49,556 nt of DNA from Mycolicibacter heraklionensis (GTDB taxonomy: Bacteria; Actinomycetota; Actinomycetes; Mycobacteriales; Mycobacteriaceae), in assembly GCA_001673575.1 (NCBI GenBank), contig LZME01000019.1, positions 1 through 49,556 on the forward strand, given 5' to 3'. The stretch's first letter is position 1. Each line of letters starts with the position of its first letter. The notes under the pieces are model-generated. The model saw nothing but the letters and a program-made list of their open reading frames with translations, made no database searches and was not told where the DNA came from. This document shows, piece after piece, positions 17,429 to 26,802 of the stretch. Both the position numbers and the translations under genes were made by a program.

Positions 17429-19849
17429 TTACGGCGGCGGCGCAGGGGGCGGCAGCAGCGGAATGGTGATCGGCGGCAGCCCCGGAATCTCTACCACCGT
17501 CGAACCCACCGGCCCCATCGGCGGCAGGCCGTCCGGTGGCGGTGGCGGTGGCGGCGGGATGCCGTTGCTGACCTCGATGGTGATGATCGAACCGGGAATG
17601 GTCTGACCGTTCGGCGAGGTGCCGACCACCGCCCCGGAACGGGCGCTGCTGTTGACCCAGTTCGGCTGGTCGGCGACCTGGAATCCGACTTCCTTGAGTC
17701 GCGCCCGGGCAGCGTCCACGTCCAGGCCCGTCACGCTGGGCACCCGTGAGTTGGGGCCACCGTCGACGTACCGCGGATCGGTCGGCGGCATGATGACGTC
17801 GCCGAACTCGGTGGCGATCGGTTTCATCGCCGCGAACCAGGTCCGGGCCGGCTCATTGCCGCCGTATAGGTCCCCGTCCCCGCAGTGCCGCAGCGGGAAC
17901 GAGCACAGATCTCCCGGAGAGAGGGAGTCGTCGAAGATGTAGTTGGCCGCCGCGTAGCGGTTGGTGAAGCCCAGAAAGCCCGACGAGCGGTGCGCCTCGG
18001 TGGTGCCGGTCTTGCCCGCCATCGGCAGATCCCAGCCCACCGAGCCGGCGGCCGGCGCCGCGGTGCCGCCGCCTTGGATGTCCTTGCTCAGGGCGTTGGC
18101 CATCGTGTTCGCGAGCCCTTCGGGAACCACTCGCTCACAGGTCTCGGTGGTCACGGCCACCTCGTTGCCGTTGCGGTCGAAGACCTTGTCGATCGGGTTC
18201 GGCGGGCACCAGACGCCACCGGAGGCCAAGGTCGCGGCAACGTTGGACAACTCCAGCGCATTGACCTCGATCGGCCCCAGGGTGAACGAGCCCAGGTTCT
18301 GGCGTTTGACGAAGTCGGCCAGGCTCTCGTTGCTGTCCGGGTCGTAGTCGCGGGCGGTGCCCGGATCGGCATAGGAGCGCAGGCCCAGCTTGATCGCCAT
18401 GTCCACGGTGCGGCCGACGCCGACCTGGGAGATCAGTTTCGCGAACGCGGTGTTGGGCGAGGTCGCCAGCGCGGTGGAGACGTTCATCGGCGACCGGTAG
18501 GGCGCGACGTTGACCACGCACCAGGTCTCCTTGGGGCAGCCCTTGGCGCCGCCTGAGCCCATGCCCTTGGTCTGGAACCGGCCGGGCACTTCGAGATCGG
18601 CGCTGATACCCATGCCCATCTCCAGCGCCGCGGCCACGGTGAATGTCTTGAAGATCGACCCGGCGCCGTCGCCGACCAGTGAGAACGGTTGCGGTCGCAT
18701 GGTTTCGCCGAGGTCGGCGTTGAGCCCGTAGGTGCGGTTGCTGGCCATGGCCAACACGGGGTGCGCGTCACTGCCGGGCTTGATCACGCTCATCACGCTG
18801 GCGATGCCCTGGACGTTGGGGTTGGCGAAGGTGTCGATCGCCTCTTTGATCGGGGCCTGCACGTCGGGGTCCAGCGTGGTGTGGATGACGTAGCCGCCGC
18901 GGGCCACCTGCTCCTTGCTGATCCCCGCCCGCGTCAGGTACTCCTGCACGTAGTCGCAGAAGAAGGCTCGGTCGCCGGCCGCGATGCAGCCACGCGGCAG
19001 CTCGTTGGGCTGCGGCAGGATGCCCAGCGGCTCCTGCTTGGCCGCGCGCAGCGCGTCGGCCTCGCCGGGGATGTTTTCGATCATCGTGTCCAGCACCAGG
19101 TTCCGTCGCGCCAGCGCACCCTCTGGATTGGTGTAGGGGTTCAGTGTGCTGGTCGACTGCACCATTCCGGCCAACAGGGCCGACTGCTGCCAGTTCAGGT
19201 CCACGGCGTCCACACCGAAGTAGGTCTGGGCGGCGTCCTGGATGCCGAACGAGTTGTTCCCGAACGACACCAGGTTGAGGTAGCGGGTCAGGATCTGCGG
19301 CTTGGTGAAGGTCCGGTCCAAAGTGAGGGCCATCCGGATCTCGCGGAGCTTGCGCGCCGGAGTGGTCTCGATCGCGGCGCGCTTCTCGGCGTCGGTCTGG
19401 GCCAGCACCAGCAGTTGGTAGTTCTTGATGTACTGCTGCTCCAGCGTCGAGCCGCCGCGGGTGTCGATATCCCCGGAGGCGTAGCCGGCCAGCCCAGTCA
19501 GCGTGCCCTTCCAGTCCACCCCGCTGTGCTCGGCGAACCGCTTGTCCTCGATGGAGACGATCGCCAGCTTCATCGTGTCGGCGATCTTGTCGCTGGGCAC
19601 CTCGAACCGGCGCTGCGAGTACAGCCACGCGATCGTGTTGCCCTTGGCGTCGACCATCGTCGACACCGCGGGCACATCACCGCTGACCAGCTGGGCCGAC
19701 CCGTTGGCCACCACGTCGGAGGCGCGGTTGGACATCAGGCCGATACCGCCGGCGACGGGAAACAGCAGCGCCGCGAGCAACACGGCGGCGAGCAGACAAC
19801 ACCCGGCCAGTTTGAGCACAGTAGGGCCGGTCGGGGGGCGCTCCGACAT
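17429..19849 (-). CDS. ponA2: Class A penicillin-binding protein (transglycosylase-transpeptidase)
   Basis: 806 residues. Membrane anchor at about residues 13-38. The GT51 domain carries SIEDKRFAEHSGVDW and RGGSTLEQQYIKNY. The transpeptidase has GSIFK (SxxK, active serine), a TSPNT SxN-like site and AGKTGTTE. Near the C-terminus is a PASTA-like domain (VPSVTGLDVDAARARLKEVG), then a Pro-rich tail. It polymerises and cross-links peptidoglycan outside the membrane. The neighbours whiB4 and the Rv3683 homologue match M. tuberculosis Rv3682. Confidence 0.95.
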   Translation of the reverse strand: MSERPPTGPTVLKLAGCCLLAAVLLAALLFPVAGGIGLMSNRASDVVANGSAQLVSGDVPAVSTMVDAKGNTIAWLYSQRRFEVPSDKIADTMKLAIVSIEDKRFAEHSGVDWKGTLTGLAGYASGDIDTRGGSTLEQQYIKNYQLLVLAQTDAEKRAAIETTPARKLREIRMALTLDRTFTKPQILTRYLNLVSFGNNSFGIQDAAQTYFGVDAVDLNWQQSALLAGMVQSTSTLNPYTNPEGALARRNLVLDTMIENIPGEADALRAAKQEPLGILPQPNELPRGCIAAGDRAFFCDYVQEYLTRAGISKEQVARGGYVIHTTLDPDVQAPIKEAIDTFANPNVQGIASVMSVIKPGSDAHPVLAMASNRTYGLNADLGETMRPQPFSLVGDGAGSIFKTFTVAAALEMGMGISADLEVPGRFQTKGMGSGGAKGCPKETWCVVNVAPYRSPMNVSTALATSPNTAFAKLISQVGVGRTVDMAIKLGLRSYADPGTARDYDPDSNESLADFVKRQNLGSFTLGPIEVNALELSNVAATLASGGVWCPPNPIDKVFDRNGNEVAVTTETCERVVPEGLANTMANALSKDIQGGGTAAPAAGSVGWDLPMAGKTGTTEAHRSSGFLGFTNRYAAANYIFDDSLSPGDLCSFPLRHCGDGDLYGGNEPARTWFAAMKPIATEFGDVIMPPTDPRYVDGGPNSRVPSVTGLDVDAARARLKEVGFQVADQPNWVNSSARSGAVVGTSPNGQTIPGSIITIEVSNGIPPPPPPPPDGLPPMGPVGSTVVEIPGLPPITIPLLPPPAPPP

Positions 19850-20228
19850 GGCTTACACACTAGCGGTGGTCGCAAGTGGGGCGGAGCCGGGCGAAGCGAG
19901 CCACCCGGCCCGGTAGCAGCAGGTGCTCGCCTAAGACCCCCAGCACCACGGGAACCGCAAGGCCGCTTTAACTGACGCAGGCGTAAAAAATGCCGGTTCG
20001 TGCTGCAGTCCGACTGCTGACCGCGCCGCAGATCATGATCGGACTGCACGGTCGTCCCAAAAAAGTGCCGATCAACCTGTTGCGCAGACAGCACCTGACC
20101 ACCTAACTTGGACATCAAGTGCGATTCAGGTAACACTGATGACACGATGTGGCGTAGATCGCAGTGTGTTGGTCGGCGCCGATGTTGAATAGGTGGCTGC
20201 CCGCGGCGGCCGGGACGGAGGATCGTCA
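19850..20228. other. Intergenic region between ponA2 and whiB4
   Basis: 379 bases with no gene. 19870-19915 is a GC-rich stretch of the GGGCGAAGCGAG type seen elsewhere between mycobacterial genes. A hairpin lies at 20004-20048. The promoters of the two divergent genes must be here, but no certain hexamers are seen. Confidence 0.6.
20004..20048. promoter_or_regulatory. Long-armed hairpin upstream of whiB4
   Basis: TGCAGTCCGA (20004-20013) and TCGGACTGCA (20039-20048) are exact inverted copies with a 25-base loop, about 180 bases before whiB4. No T run follows on either strand, so an operator or RNA structure is more likely than a terminator. Confidence 0.45.
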
Positions 20229-20600
20229 GTGTCTGTTGCAGGGACAGCGGTTCACAACACCAGCATGCCAACGGCTTCAGCATCCCAAGCCCCCCGAACC
20301 GTCTTGCGCGGCGTGCAGGACGAGGGCCGAATCGCCTGGGTTTCCAAAGCCGTCTGTCGCGGTGCGGATCCCGATGAACTCTTCGTACGCGGTGCGGCGC
20401 AACGCAAAGCCGCGGTGATCTGTCGGCACTGCCCGGTCGTGCTCGAGTGTCTGGCCGACGCACTCGACAACCGGGTCGAGTTCGGCGTGTGGGGCGGCAT
20501 GACCGAGCGGCAACGCCGGGCCCTGCTCAAGCAGCACCCCGAGGTGACCTCCTGGCGCGAGTACTTCGCCGCCCAGCGCAAGCAGCGTGACGCCGGCTGA
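20229..20600 (+). CDS. whiB4: WhiB-family iron-sulphur redox regulator
   Basis: 123 residues from GTG 20229, chosen because GGAGG (20217-20221) is 7 bases upstream. The four cluster cysteines are Cys43, Cys65, Cys68 and Cys74 (CRHCPVVLEC). The GVWGG turn, with the MTERQRRALL helix after it, is intact. WhiB4 holds an O2- and NO-sensitive 4Fe-4S cluster and in its oxidised form binds DNA, controlling redox and antioxidant genes. It is divergent from ponA2 and convergent with bagB, as in M. tuberculosis (Rv3681c). Confidence 0.93.
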   Translation: MSVAGTAVHNTSMPTASASQAPRTVLRGVQDEGRIAWVSKAVCRGADPDELFVRGAAQRKAAVICRHCPVVLECLADALDNRVEFGVWGGMTERQRRALLKQHPEVTSWREYFAAQRKQRDAG

Positions 20601-20631
20601 CGCCCGGCTGAGTCCCTCTTCGCTTCTACTT

Positions 20632-21789
20632 CTACTTCTTCGCCGTCAGCTGGTCGGCGATCGCGCCGAGCGCCTCCAAATCGGAGACGTCGAACGGCAA
20701 TGACGGCACCCCCACGATGGGAACCCGCGGGTTGGCCCGGGTGAATCGCGACAACAGTCGGATCTCACGCTTGGCGGTAGCGCCGCGCTCGGCGTGAATC
20801 TGCAGTGCCGCCGTGGTGAGCGCAGTCGCCCCTTCGGGCAGCGATGCGGTGTTCTGAGGCTCCTGCAGCGTCTCGATCGCGTCGATAGCGCGCTCGATGG
20901 GTAGGTCGCACAGCATCGGATGGGTGCGGTTGAGGATCAGCCCGGCCAGCGGCATGTGCTCTTGGGAGAGCCGGTCGACGAAGAACGACGCCTCCCGCAA
21001 CGCATCGGGTTCGGCTGCCGACACCACTACGAACTGGGTGCCGCGGCGTTTGAGCAAGTCATAGGTGCGGTCTGCCTTCTCCCGAAAGCCGCCGAAGGTG
21101 GCGTCAAGGGACTGCACGAAATTCGCTGCGTCGGAAAGCATTTGCGAACCCAGCACGGTCGACAGCGCTTTCATCGCCAGGCCGAGCGCACCGGCGACCA
21201 GCTTGCCGATACCCCGGCCGGGACCCAAGAGCAACTTCCACAACCGGCTGTCCATGAAGCTGCCCAGCCGCTTGGGTGCGTCCAGGAAGTCCAGGGCGTT
21301 GCGTGACGGCGGGGTGTCGACGACCACCAGATCCCAGCGGTCCTCGCTCAACAACTGACCGAGCTTCTCCATCGCCATGTACTCCTGCGTGCCGGAGAGC
21401 GAGGTGGCGACCGTTTGGTAGAACTGGTTGCCCAGGATCGCTTCGGCCCGCTCCGGTCCGGAGTACTGCGTCACCATCTCGTCGAAGGTGCGGCGCATGT
21501 CGAGCATCATCGCGTGCAGCTGACCCGGCACTTCCGCAGGCAACGGCACCCGCTGCGGGTGGTTGCCCAGGTCGTCGATGCCCAGCGCCTGCGCCAGCCG
21601 ACGGGCCGGGTCGATGGTCAGCACCACCACGGTGCGGCCGTATTCGGCGGCGCGCAGCGCCATCGACGCGGCGGTGGTGGTCTTGCCGACGCCACCGGCG
21701 CCGCAGCACACCACCACGCGATTGGCGGTATCGGACAGGATTGACGCCAAGTCCAGCGCCAGCGGCTTGCCGGTCGTGTCGGGTGTCAT
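20632..21789 (-). CDS. bagB: ArsA/Get3-like ATPase, second subunit
   Basis: 385 residues, orthologue of Rv3680. Deviant Walker [16 protein letters not shown]; switch regions [14 protein letters not shown] and [16 protein letters not shown]. Its start overlaps the stop of bagA (ATGA), and the two proteins are thought to pair. In M. tuberculosis Rv3679/Rv3680 were studied as bacterial Get3-like proteins (BagA/BagB); their clients are not established. It ends about 30 bases from whiB4 (convergent). Confidence 0.88.
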   Translation of the reverse strand: MTPDTTGKPLALDLASILSDTANRVVVCCGAGGVGKTTTAASMALRAAEYGRTVVVLTIDPARRLAQALGIDDLGNHPQRVPLPAEVPGQLHAMMLDMRRTFDEMVTQYSGPERAEAILGNQFYQTVATSLSGTQEYMAMEKLGQLLSEDRWDLVVVDTPPSRNALDFLDAPKRLGSFMDSRLWKLLLGPGRGIGKLVAGALGLAMKALSTVLGSQMLSDAANFVQSLDATFGGFREKADRTYDLLKRRGTQFVVVSAAEPDALREASFFVDRLSQEHMPLAGLILNRTHPMLCDLPIERAIDAIETLQEPQNTASLPEGATALTTAALQIHAERGATAKREIRLLSRFTRANPRVPIVGVPSLPFDVSDLEALGAIADQLTAKK

Positions 21790-22808
21790 CGAACCCCCTG
21801 TTGGCCGAGGATCTCGGAAAGTTCATAGAGGCTGCCCAGGTCGACCCCGTCGGTGATCGTCGGCAGATGCAGGCGCGGCACGTCCAACTGCTGCAGCTGC
21901 TCGGCCGTTTCCGTCCGGGCGCTGATGCGGGTGGCGTGCTGGATGGTTTCGGTCAGCAGGCCGGCGAAGTCGTCGTCGCTCAGCGTGATCCCTGCCGCGG
22001 CCAGTCCGGCCCGGAGCGCGTCGGCGTCGACGACGCCTTCGGCGGCCTTGGCCAAGTCCGCGGGATCGAGGTGTGCGGGGATGTCGCGGTTGACGATCAC
22101 GCTGCCGATCGGCAGGTCCAGCGCCCGCAGCTCGTCGATGGCCTCCAAGGTCTCCTGCATCGGCAGGGCCTCGAGCAGAGTCACCAGATGGATCGCGGTC
22201 GCATCGGAGTGCAGCAGCTTCACCACGCCGTCAGCCTGCGAGTGCACCGGGCCGCCCTTGGCCAGCTGCGACACCGCCTTGGTGACGTCGAGGAACCGGG
22301 AGATACGGCCGGTCGGCGGTGCATCCACCACGATCGCGTCGTAGATCGGCTTGTTGTTCTTGTCGGTCTGGATCACGTGGTACTTGATCTTGCCGGTGAG
22401 GATGACGTCGCGCAGGCCGGGCGCGATGGTGGTCGCGAACTCGACCGCCCCGACGCGCCGCATCGCCCGTCCGGCGATCCCCAGGTTGTAGAACAGATCC
22501 AGGTATTCCAGGAACGCGGCTTCGATGTCCATCGCCAGCGCGTCGACCTGACCACCGTCCTCCGCGGTCGCGACCTTGACTGGGTCAATGGGTAGCGGCG
22601 GCACGTCGAAGAGTTGCGCAATGCCTTGGCGCTCTTCGACTTCCACCAGCAGTACCCGGCGTCCGCCGGCTGCCAGCGACAACGCCAGCGCGGCCGCAAC
22701 CGTCGACTTGCCGGTACCGCCCTTGCCGGTCACGAAATGCAGCCGGGCCTTCGTCAATCGCGAAGGCCAGCCGAGAAGCGGCTCGCTGCTGGATGTGGCT
22801 GTCACCAC
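21786..22808 (-). CDS. bagA: ArsA/Get3-like ATPase, first subunit
   Basis: 340 residues, orthologue of Rv3679. Walker A is [15 protein letters not shown], including the signature lysine of the deviant motif; switch II is [17 protein letters not shown]. It is cytosolic, with probable intersubunit ATP binding with BagB. The start codon lies 47 bases from the divergent DUF4177 gene, so the promoters face each other in a very short space. Confidence 0.88.
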   Translation of the reverse strand: MVTATSSSEPLLGWPSRLTKARLHFVTGKGGTGKSTVAAALALSLAAGGRRVLLVEVEERQGIAQLFDVPPLPIDPVKVATAEDGGQVDALAMDIEAAFLEYLDLFYNLGIAGRAMRRVGAVEFATTIAPGLRDVILTGKIKYHVIQTDKNNKPIYDAIVVDAPPTGRISRFLDVTKAVSQLAKGGPVHSQADGVVKLLHSDATAIHLVTLLEALPMQETLEAIDELRALDLPIGSVIVNRDIPAHLDPADLAKAAEGVVDADALRAGLAAAGITLSDDDFAGLLTETIQHATRISARTETAEQLQQLDVPRLHLPTITDGVDLGSLYELSEILGQQGVR

Positions 22809-22855
22809 TGCATGCTAACCAAGTACTTGGGCGTCCTAGCGATAAGCTCGCTGCC

Positions 22856-23017
22856 ATGAGTCAACGCACGGTCTGGGAGTACGCCACCGTCCCCTTGATC
22901 ACGCACGCCACCAAGCAGATCCTCGACCAATGGGGAGAAGACGGATGGGAGCTGGTGTCGGTGTTGCCGGGGCCCTCCGGTGAGCAGCTCATCGCCTTCC
23001 TGAAGCGACCGAAATGA
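22856..23017 (+). CDS. Small DUF4177-like protein
   Basis: 53 residues from ATG 22856 (MSQRTVWEYATVPL); matches the position of Rv3678A. The pattern WEYATVPL...QILDQWGEDGWELVSVL...IAFLKRP is a DUF4177-type one-domain fold. The role is unknown. The stop overlaps the RidA start (ATGA), so the two are translationally coupled. Confidence 0.85.
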   Translation: MSQRTVWEYATVPLITHATKQILDQWGEDGWELVSVLPGPSGEQLIAFLKRPK

Positions 23018-23481
23018 GCTGGCGGACCCGGCTGACCGAACTCGGGATCGAGCTGCCCGACGTGGTGGCGCCGCTGGCGGCCTACGTGCCGGCGGTGCGC
23101 ACCGGCAATCTCGTCTACACCTCCGGTCAGCTGCCGATGCAGGCCGGCGAATTGCCACGCACCGGCAAGGTGGGCGCGGAGGTCAGCCCGGAGGACGGGC
23201 ACGCACTGGCCCGGATCTGCGCTCTCAACGCGCTGGCCGCCGTGGATGCCCTGGTCGGGCTCGATGCCGTGGCCCGGGTGGTCAAGGTGGTCGGATTCGT
23301 CGCGTCGGCGCCGAACTTCAACGGGCAGCCCGCCGTGGTCAACGGGGCCTCCGAACTGTTGGGTGAGGTGTTCGGCGATGCCGGCAAGCACGCGCGCTCC
23401 GCGGTCGGAGTCTCCGAGCTGCCGCTGAACGCGCCGGTAGAGGTCGAACTGATCGTCGAGCTGAAGGCCGCGGCGGAGTAG
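23014..23481 (+). CDS. RidA (YjgF/YER057c/UK114) family protein
   Basis: 155 residues, orthologue of Rv3678c. It has the trimeric RidA fold signatures VRTGNLVYTSGQLPM, NALAAVDALVGLD, VVKVVGFVASAPNF and a final VEVELIVELKA. Classical RidA hydrolyses reactive enamine/imine intermediates of PLP enzymes. The usual catalytic arginine near the end is not obvious here (ELPLNAPVEVELIVE), so this member may have another role. First of a run with the MBL gene 7 bases downstream. Confidence 0.87.
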   Translation: MSWRTRLTELGIELPDVVAPLAAYVPAVRTGNLVYTSGQLPMQAGELPRTGKVGAEVSPEDGHALARICALNALAAVDALVGLDAVARVVKVVGFVASAPNFNGQPAVVNGASELLGEVFGDAGKHARSAVGVSELPLNAPVEVELIVELKAAAE

Positions 23482-23488
23482 CCGAGCG

Positions 23489-24265
23489 GTGTCGGCCAGT
23501 CATCCCGCGTACGGTCGGCTGCGGCCGGTCACCGAGACCGCGTCGGTGCTGCTGGCCGACAATCCCGGGCTGATGACGCTGGATGGCACCAACACCTGGG
23601 TGTTGCGTGGCCGGGGCAGCGATGAGGTGGTGATCGTCGACCCGGGGCCCGACGATGACGAGCACATCGGCCGACTGGCTGAGGTCGGCCGGATCGCCCT
23701 GGTGTTGATCAGCCACCGGCACTTCGATCACACCGACGGCATCGACAAGCTGGTGGACGCCGTCGGCGCACCGGTGTACTCCGCGGGTAGCGGATTTCAG
23801 CGCCGGCTCGGCGGCGGGTTGACCGATGGTCAGGTGATCGATGCGGCCGGCCTGCGGATCACCGTGTTCGCCACCCCGGGCCACACCGCGGACTCGCTGT
23901 CGTTCGTGCTGGACGACGCCGTCCTGACCGCCGACACCGTGCTGGGTCGCGGCACCACGGTCATCGACTCCGAGGACGGCGACCTGACGCGCTACTTGGA
24001 CTCACTACGGCGCCTGCGCGGGCTGGGTGGACGCACGGTGCTGCCCGGGCACGGACCGGAGCTGCCCAACATCGAGGCGGTGGCCAGCGGCTACCTCGAG
24101 CACCGCGAACAGCGGCTCGACCAGGTGCGCTCCGCGCTGGTCGCGCTGGGCGAGGACGCCACCGCCCGACAGGTCGTCGAATACGTCTACACCGACGTCG
24201 ACGAAGAGCTGTGGGGTGCCGCCGAATGGTCGGTGCAGGCCCAACTGAACTACCTGCGGAGCTGA
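23489..24265 (+). CDS. Metallo-beta-lactamase-fold hydrolase
   Basis: 258 residues from GTG, orthologue of Rv3677c. The zinc motif ISHRHFDHTDGI (HxHxDH) is complete, with later ligands in FATPGHTADSLSF, LTADTVLG and VLPGHGPEL. The C-terminal part has a helical LACTB2-like domain (DQVRSALVALGEDATARQVV, YLRS end). The LACTB2/glyoxalase II-like group includes RNases and thioesterases; the substrate here is unknown. It ends 85 bases before convergent crp. Confidence 0.87.
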   Translation: MSASHPAYGRLRPVTETASVLLADNPGLMTLDGTNTWVLRGRGSDEVVIVDPGPDDDEHIGRLAEVGRIALVLISHRHFDHTDGIDKLVDAVGAPVYSAGSGFQRRLGGGLTDGQVIDAAGLRITVFATPGHTADSLSFVLDDAVLTADTVLGRGTTVIDSEDGDLTRYLDSLRRLRGLGGRTVLPGHGPELPNIEAVASGYLEHREQRLDQVRSALVALGEDATARQVVEYVYTDVDEELWGAAEWSVQAQLNYLRS

Positions 24266-24275
24266 AGAACCCCGC

Positions 24276-24336
24276 GTCGAGACCGACGTTTTGCAGCGAA
24301 AGTGCGAGTAGAACTCTGCAAAACGTCGGTTTCGAC
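24276..24336. terminator. Long inverted repeat between convergent MBL gene and crp
   Basis: Arms 24276-24296 and 24316-24336 (21 bases each) are reverse complements with one mismatch around a 19-base loop. The arms contain TTTTGCAG/CTGCAAAA, so there is an internal T run in both directions. It fills most of the gap between two convergent genes and probably ends transcription both ways. Confidence 0.6.
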
Positions 24337-24349
24337 GTGAGTGACGCGA

Positions 24350-25024
24350 CTAGCGCGCTCGGCGGGCCAGCCGCTCGGAGTCAGAGATCAGCACGCTCTT
24401 GCCCTCGAGCCGGATCCAGCCGCGGTGGGCGAAGTCGGCCAGCGCCTTGTTCACCGTCTCCCGCGAGGCCCCGACCAGCTGGGCGATCTCTTCCTGAGTC
24501 AGGTCGTGGGTGACCCGCAGGGCCCCGCCTTCCTGGGTGCCGAACCGTTGCGCCAGCTGCAGCAGCTGCTTGGCGACTCGGCCGGGCACGTCGGTGAAGA
24601 TCAGATCGGCCAGGTTGTTGTTGGTGCGGCGCAGCCGGCGGGCCAGCACGCGCAGCAGCTGCTCGGCGATCTCGGGCCGATCGGAGATCCACGACCGCAG
24701 GGCGTCCCGGTCCATCGAGACCGCGCGCACCTCGGTGATGGTGGTCGCGCTCGAGGTCCGGGGTCCGGGGTCGAAGATCGAGAGCTCACCGAACATGTCC
24801 GAGGGACCCATGATGGTCAGGAGGTTCTCCCGGCCATCAGGAGAACGCCGGCCGATCTTCACTTTCCCGGAGACGATGATGTACAGCCGGTCGCCGGGCT
24901 CTCCCTCGGCGAACACGGTGTGTCCGCGCGGAAAGTCCACGGGCTGAAGCTGCTTGGTCAGCGCTGCTACAGCGCTGGGCTCAACTCCCTGGAAGATTCC
25001 GGCCCTCGCCAGGATCTCGTCCAC
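24350..25024 (-). CDS. crp: cAMP receptor protein (Crp/Fnr family global regulator)
   Basis: 224 residues, orthologue of Rv3676. The N-terminal cyclic-nucleotide domain contains [14 protein letters not shown] and [16 protein letters not shown], including the Arg and Ser that hold cAMP. The C-terminal winged helix has the recognition stretch [20 protein letters not shown]. In mycobacteria Crp controls many genes, including whiB1 and carbon metabolism, and binds TGTGA-type half sites. No obvious full site is seen in its own upstream region here. Confidence 0.95.
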   Translation of the reverse strand: MDEILARAGIFQGVEPSAVAALTKQLQPVDFPRGHTVFAEGEPGDRLYIIVSGKVKIGRRSPDGRENLLTIMGPSDMFGELSIFDPGPRTSSATTITEVRAVSMDRDALRSWISDRPEIAEQLLRVLARRLRRTNNNLADLIFTDVPGRVAKQLLQLAQRFGTQEGGALRVTHDLTQEEIAQLVGASRETVNKALADFAHRGWIRLEGKSVLISDSERLARRAR

Positions 25025-25128
25025 GATGCCCCTTAGATGTTTTTGATGAAGGTTTGAAATCGTAAGTGCGGGCCGCTACCCGGCCAGCCACCTGAGTCTA
25101 GAGCTAGGCGTCAAGCGAGGTTACAACG

Positions 25129-25269
25129 CTACACACGGTTGGCATGCCGATTCGGAGGAAACTGCGGATTCGCCTTCTCCACCTGACTCAGCCCGGTTTC
25201 GATGCGTTCCAACCCGACCGCTGACAACATCAGCAGCGTCGGGATGGCGGTGATCAGCAACCAGGACAC
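25129..25269 (-). CDS. Small membrane protein upstream of crp (Rv3675 position)
   Basis: 46 residues from GTG 25269. It begins [20 protein letters not shown], a single membrane helix, then [19 protein letters not shown] and a short basic end at a TAG. In M. tuberculosis a small membrane protein gene (Rv3675) lies in the same place and orientation between nth and crp. This copy is short and may be truncated. It lies about 104 bases before crp. The function is unknown. Confidence 0.6.
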   Translation of the reverse strand: MSWLLITAIPTLLMLSAVGLERIETGLSQVEKANPQFPPNRHANRV

Positions 25270-25329
25270 AAGTCGTCAGTAAACATGGGCAAGGTCTCGT
25301 TGGGGTCACAAATTAGTACCCTGTCGGAG

Positions 25330-26136
25330 GTGACAGTGGACAAGGCGCCCAGCGTGGCGCGGACCGAGACCCGGACCGGATTGGTCCGGCGCGCTCGTCG
25401 GATGAATCGGACTCTGGCGCAGGCCTTTCCCGACGCCCACTGCGAGTTGGACTTCACCAATCCCTTGGAGTTGGCCGTCGCCACCGTGCTGTCGGCGCAG
25501 TGCACCGATGTGCGAGTGAACCTGACGACGCCGGCGTTGTTCGCCCGGTACCCGACCGCGCTGGACTATGCCCAGGCCGATCGCACTGAGCTGGAGGAGC
25601 TGATTCGGCCCACCGGCTTCTATCGCAACAAGGCGGCTTCTCTGATCAACCTCGGCCAGGCCCTGGTGGAACGTTTCGACGGCGAACTGCCCGACACCAT
25701 GGACGAGCTGGTTCGCCTGCCCGGGGTGGGCCGCAAGACCGCCAACGTGATTCTGGGTAACGCGTTCGGGGTCCCGGGCATCACCGTGGACACCCACTTC
25801 GGCCGTTTGGTGCGACGCTGGGCCTGGACCAGCGAGGAAGACCCGGTCAAGGTCGAGCACGCGGTCGGTGAGCTCATCGAACGCAAGGAATGGACCTTGC
25901 TGTCCCACCGGGTGATATTTCACGGCCGACGGGTCTGTCACTCCCGCAAGCCGGCCTGCGGGGTGTGCGTGCTGGCCAAGGACTGCCCGTCATTCGGAAT
26001 CGGCCCCACCTCTCCGATGGAAGCTGCTGCGCTGGTCAAAGGTCCCGAGACCGAGCATTTGCTGGCCTTGGCCGGGCTAGCGGCGGTCGCCAGCCCGACG
26101 GAGTCGGGCACAGCGGGCCGCCGCAATCGGGTGTAG
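25330..26136 (+). CDS. nth: Endonuclease III (base-excision DNA glycosylase/AP lyase)
   Basis: 268 residues from GTG 25330. A TACCCT hexamer at 25317-25322 would place the transcript start almost on this codon (leaderless). GTG 25336, with GGAGG just before it, is the alternative. The helix-hairpin-helix is [20 protein letters not shown], the catalytic Lys lies in the preceding core ([12 protein letters not shown] region) and the Asp is in TVDTHFGRL. The 4Fe-4S cysteines are [17 protein letters not shown]. It removes oxidised pyrimidines. Orthologue of Rv3674c. Confidence 0.93.
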   Translation: MTVDKAPSVARTETRTGLVRRARRMNRTLAQAFPDAHCELDFTNPLELAVATVLSAQCTDVRVNLTTPALFARYPTALDYAQADRTELEELIRPTGFYRNKAASLINLGQALVERFDGELPDTMDELVRLPGVGRKTANVILGNAFGVPGITVDTHFGRLVRRWAWTSEEDPVKVEHAVGELIERKEWTLLSHRVIFHGRRVCHSRKPACGVCVLAKDCPSFGIGPTSPMEAAALVKGPETEHLLALAGLAAVASPTESGTAGRRNRV

Positions 26137-26160
26137 CGGGTCCTGGATCAGATTGCACCG

Positions 26161-26802
26161 ATGAGCAGACCGAGCGGACGGACCGTGGCCGGCCTCGCCG
26201 TGTTGGCGGTGGTGGCCGCATTGCTCGTCGGGCTGGTGAACGAGTTGCGCCGGGAACCGGCCGACCTGCGGGCCGGCCCGCACCGATCCAGCGCAGCCGC
26301 GGCCGGCGGCGCAGCGGACCTGGACTCGCTGCGCCAGCGCGCCGACCTGCCGCCCTGCCAGGCGGGCGCGGGTGACAGCGGGCCGAGCGCCCTGCGCGGC
26401 GTCACCGTCGAGTGCGCGGCCGACGGTTCGCCCGTCGACGTGGCGGCGATGTTCGCCGGTCGGAAGGTGGTGCTCAATCTTTGGGCGTACTGGTGTGGGC
26501 CGTGCCGCGACGAGCTGCGGGCCTTCGCCGAATACCAGCGCCGGGTCGGACCGACCGTGACGGTGGTGACGGTGCATCAAGACGACAACCAAGCCGCCGG
26601 GTTGGCCCTGCTGGCCGAGCTGGGCGTGCGGCTGCCTACCTTGCAAGACGGCCGTCGGCAGCTGGCGGCGGCGTTACGGGTGCCCAATGTGATGCCCGCG
26701 ACGGTGGTGCTGGCCGCGGACGGTAGCGTTGCCCGCATCCTGCCGCAGCCCTTCGCCAATGCCGAAGAGATCGCCGCCGCCGTCGAGAACAGCGGCCGCT
26801 GA
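26161..26802 (+). CDS. Membrane-anchored TlpA-like thioredoxin
   Basis: 213 residues, orthologue of Rv3673c. Membrane anchor at residues 8-27; then a periplasmic-side thioredoxin domain with WCGPC at residues 111-115, and the cis-proline region NVMPATVVLAADG. Two more cysteines, at about 66 and 85, may form a structural bridge. It probably reduces disulphides outside the membrane. It is placed 24 bases after nth and its stop overlaps the Nudix start (TGATG). Confidence 0.87.
   Translation: MSRPSGRTVAGLAVLAVVAALLVGLVNELRREPADLRAGPHRSSAAAAGGAADLDSLRQRADLPPCQAGAGDSGPSALRGVTVECAADGSPVDVAAMFAGRKVVLNLWAYWCGPCRDELRAFAEYQRRVGPTVTVVTVHQDDNQAAGLALLAELGVRLPTLQDGRRQLAAALRVPNVMPATVVLAADGSVARILPQPFANAEEIAAAVENSGR

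Noticed and set aside
18689..19975. A 428-codon open frame opposite ponA2
   Set aside because: High-GC antisense frame with Val/Gly/Gln-rich composition and no family pattern; ponA2 is certain.
20632..21789. Arsenite-pump ATPase in an arsenic resistance operon
   Set aside because: No arsB, arsR or arsC nearby; the pair is the Get3-like Rv3679/Rv3680 couple.
25121..25309. 62-codon minus-strand frame between crp and nth
   Set aside because: The overlapping 46-residue frame at 25129-25269 has a clear membrane helix and fits the Rv3675 position better.
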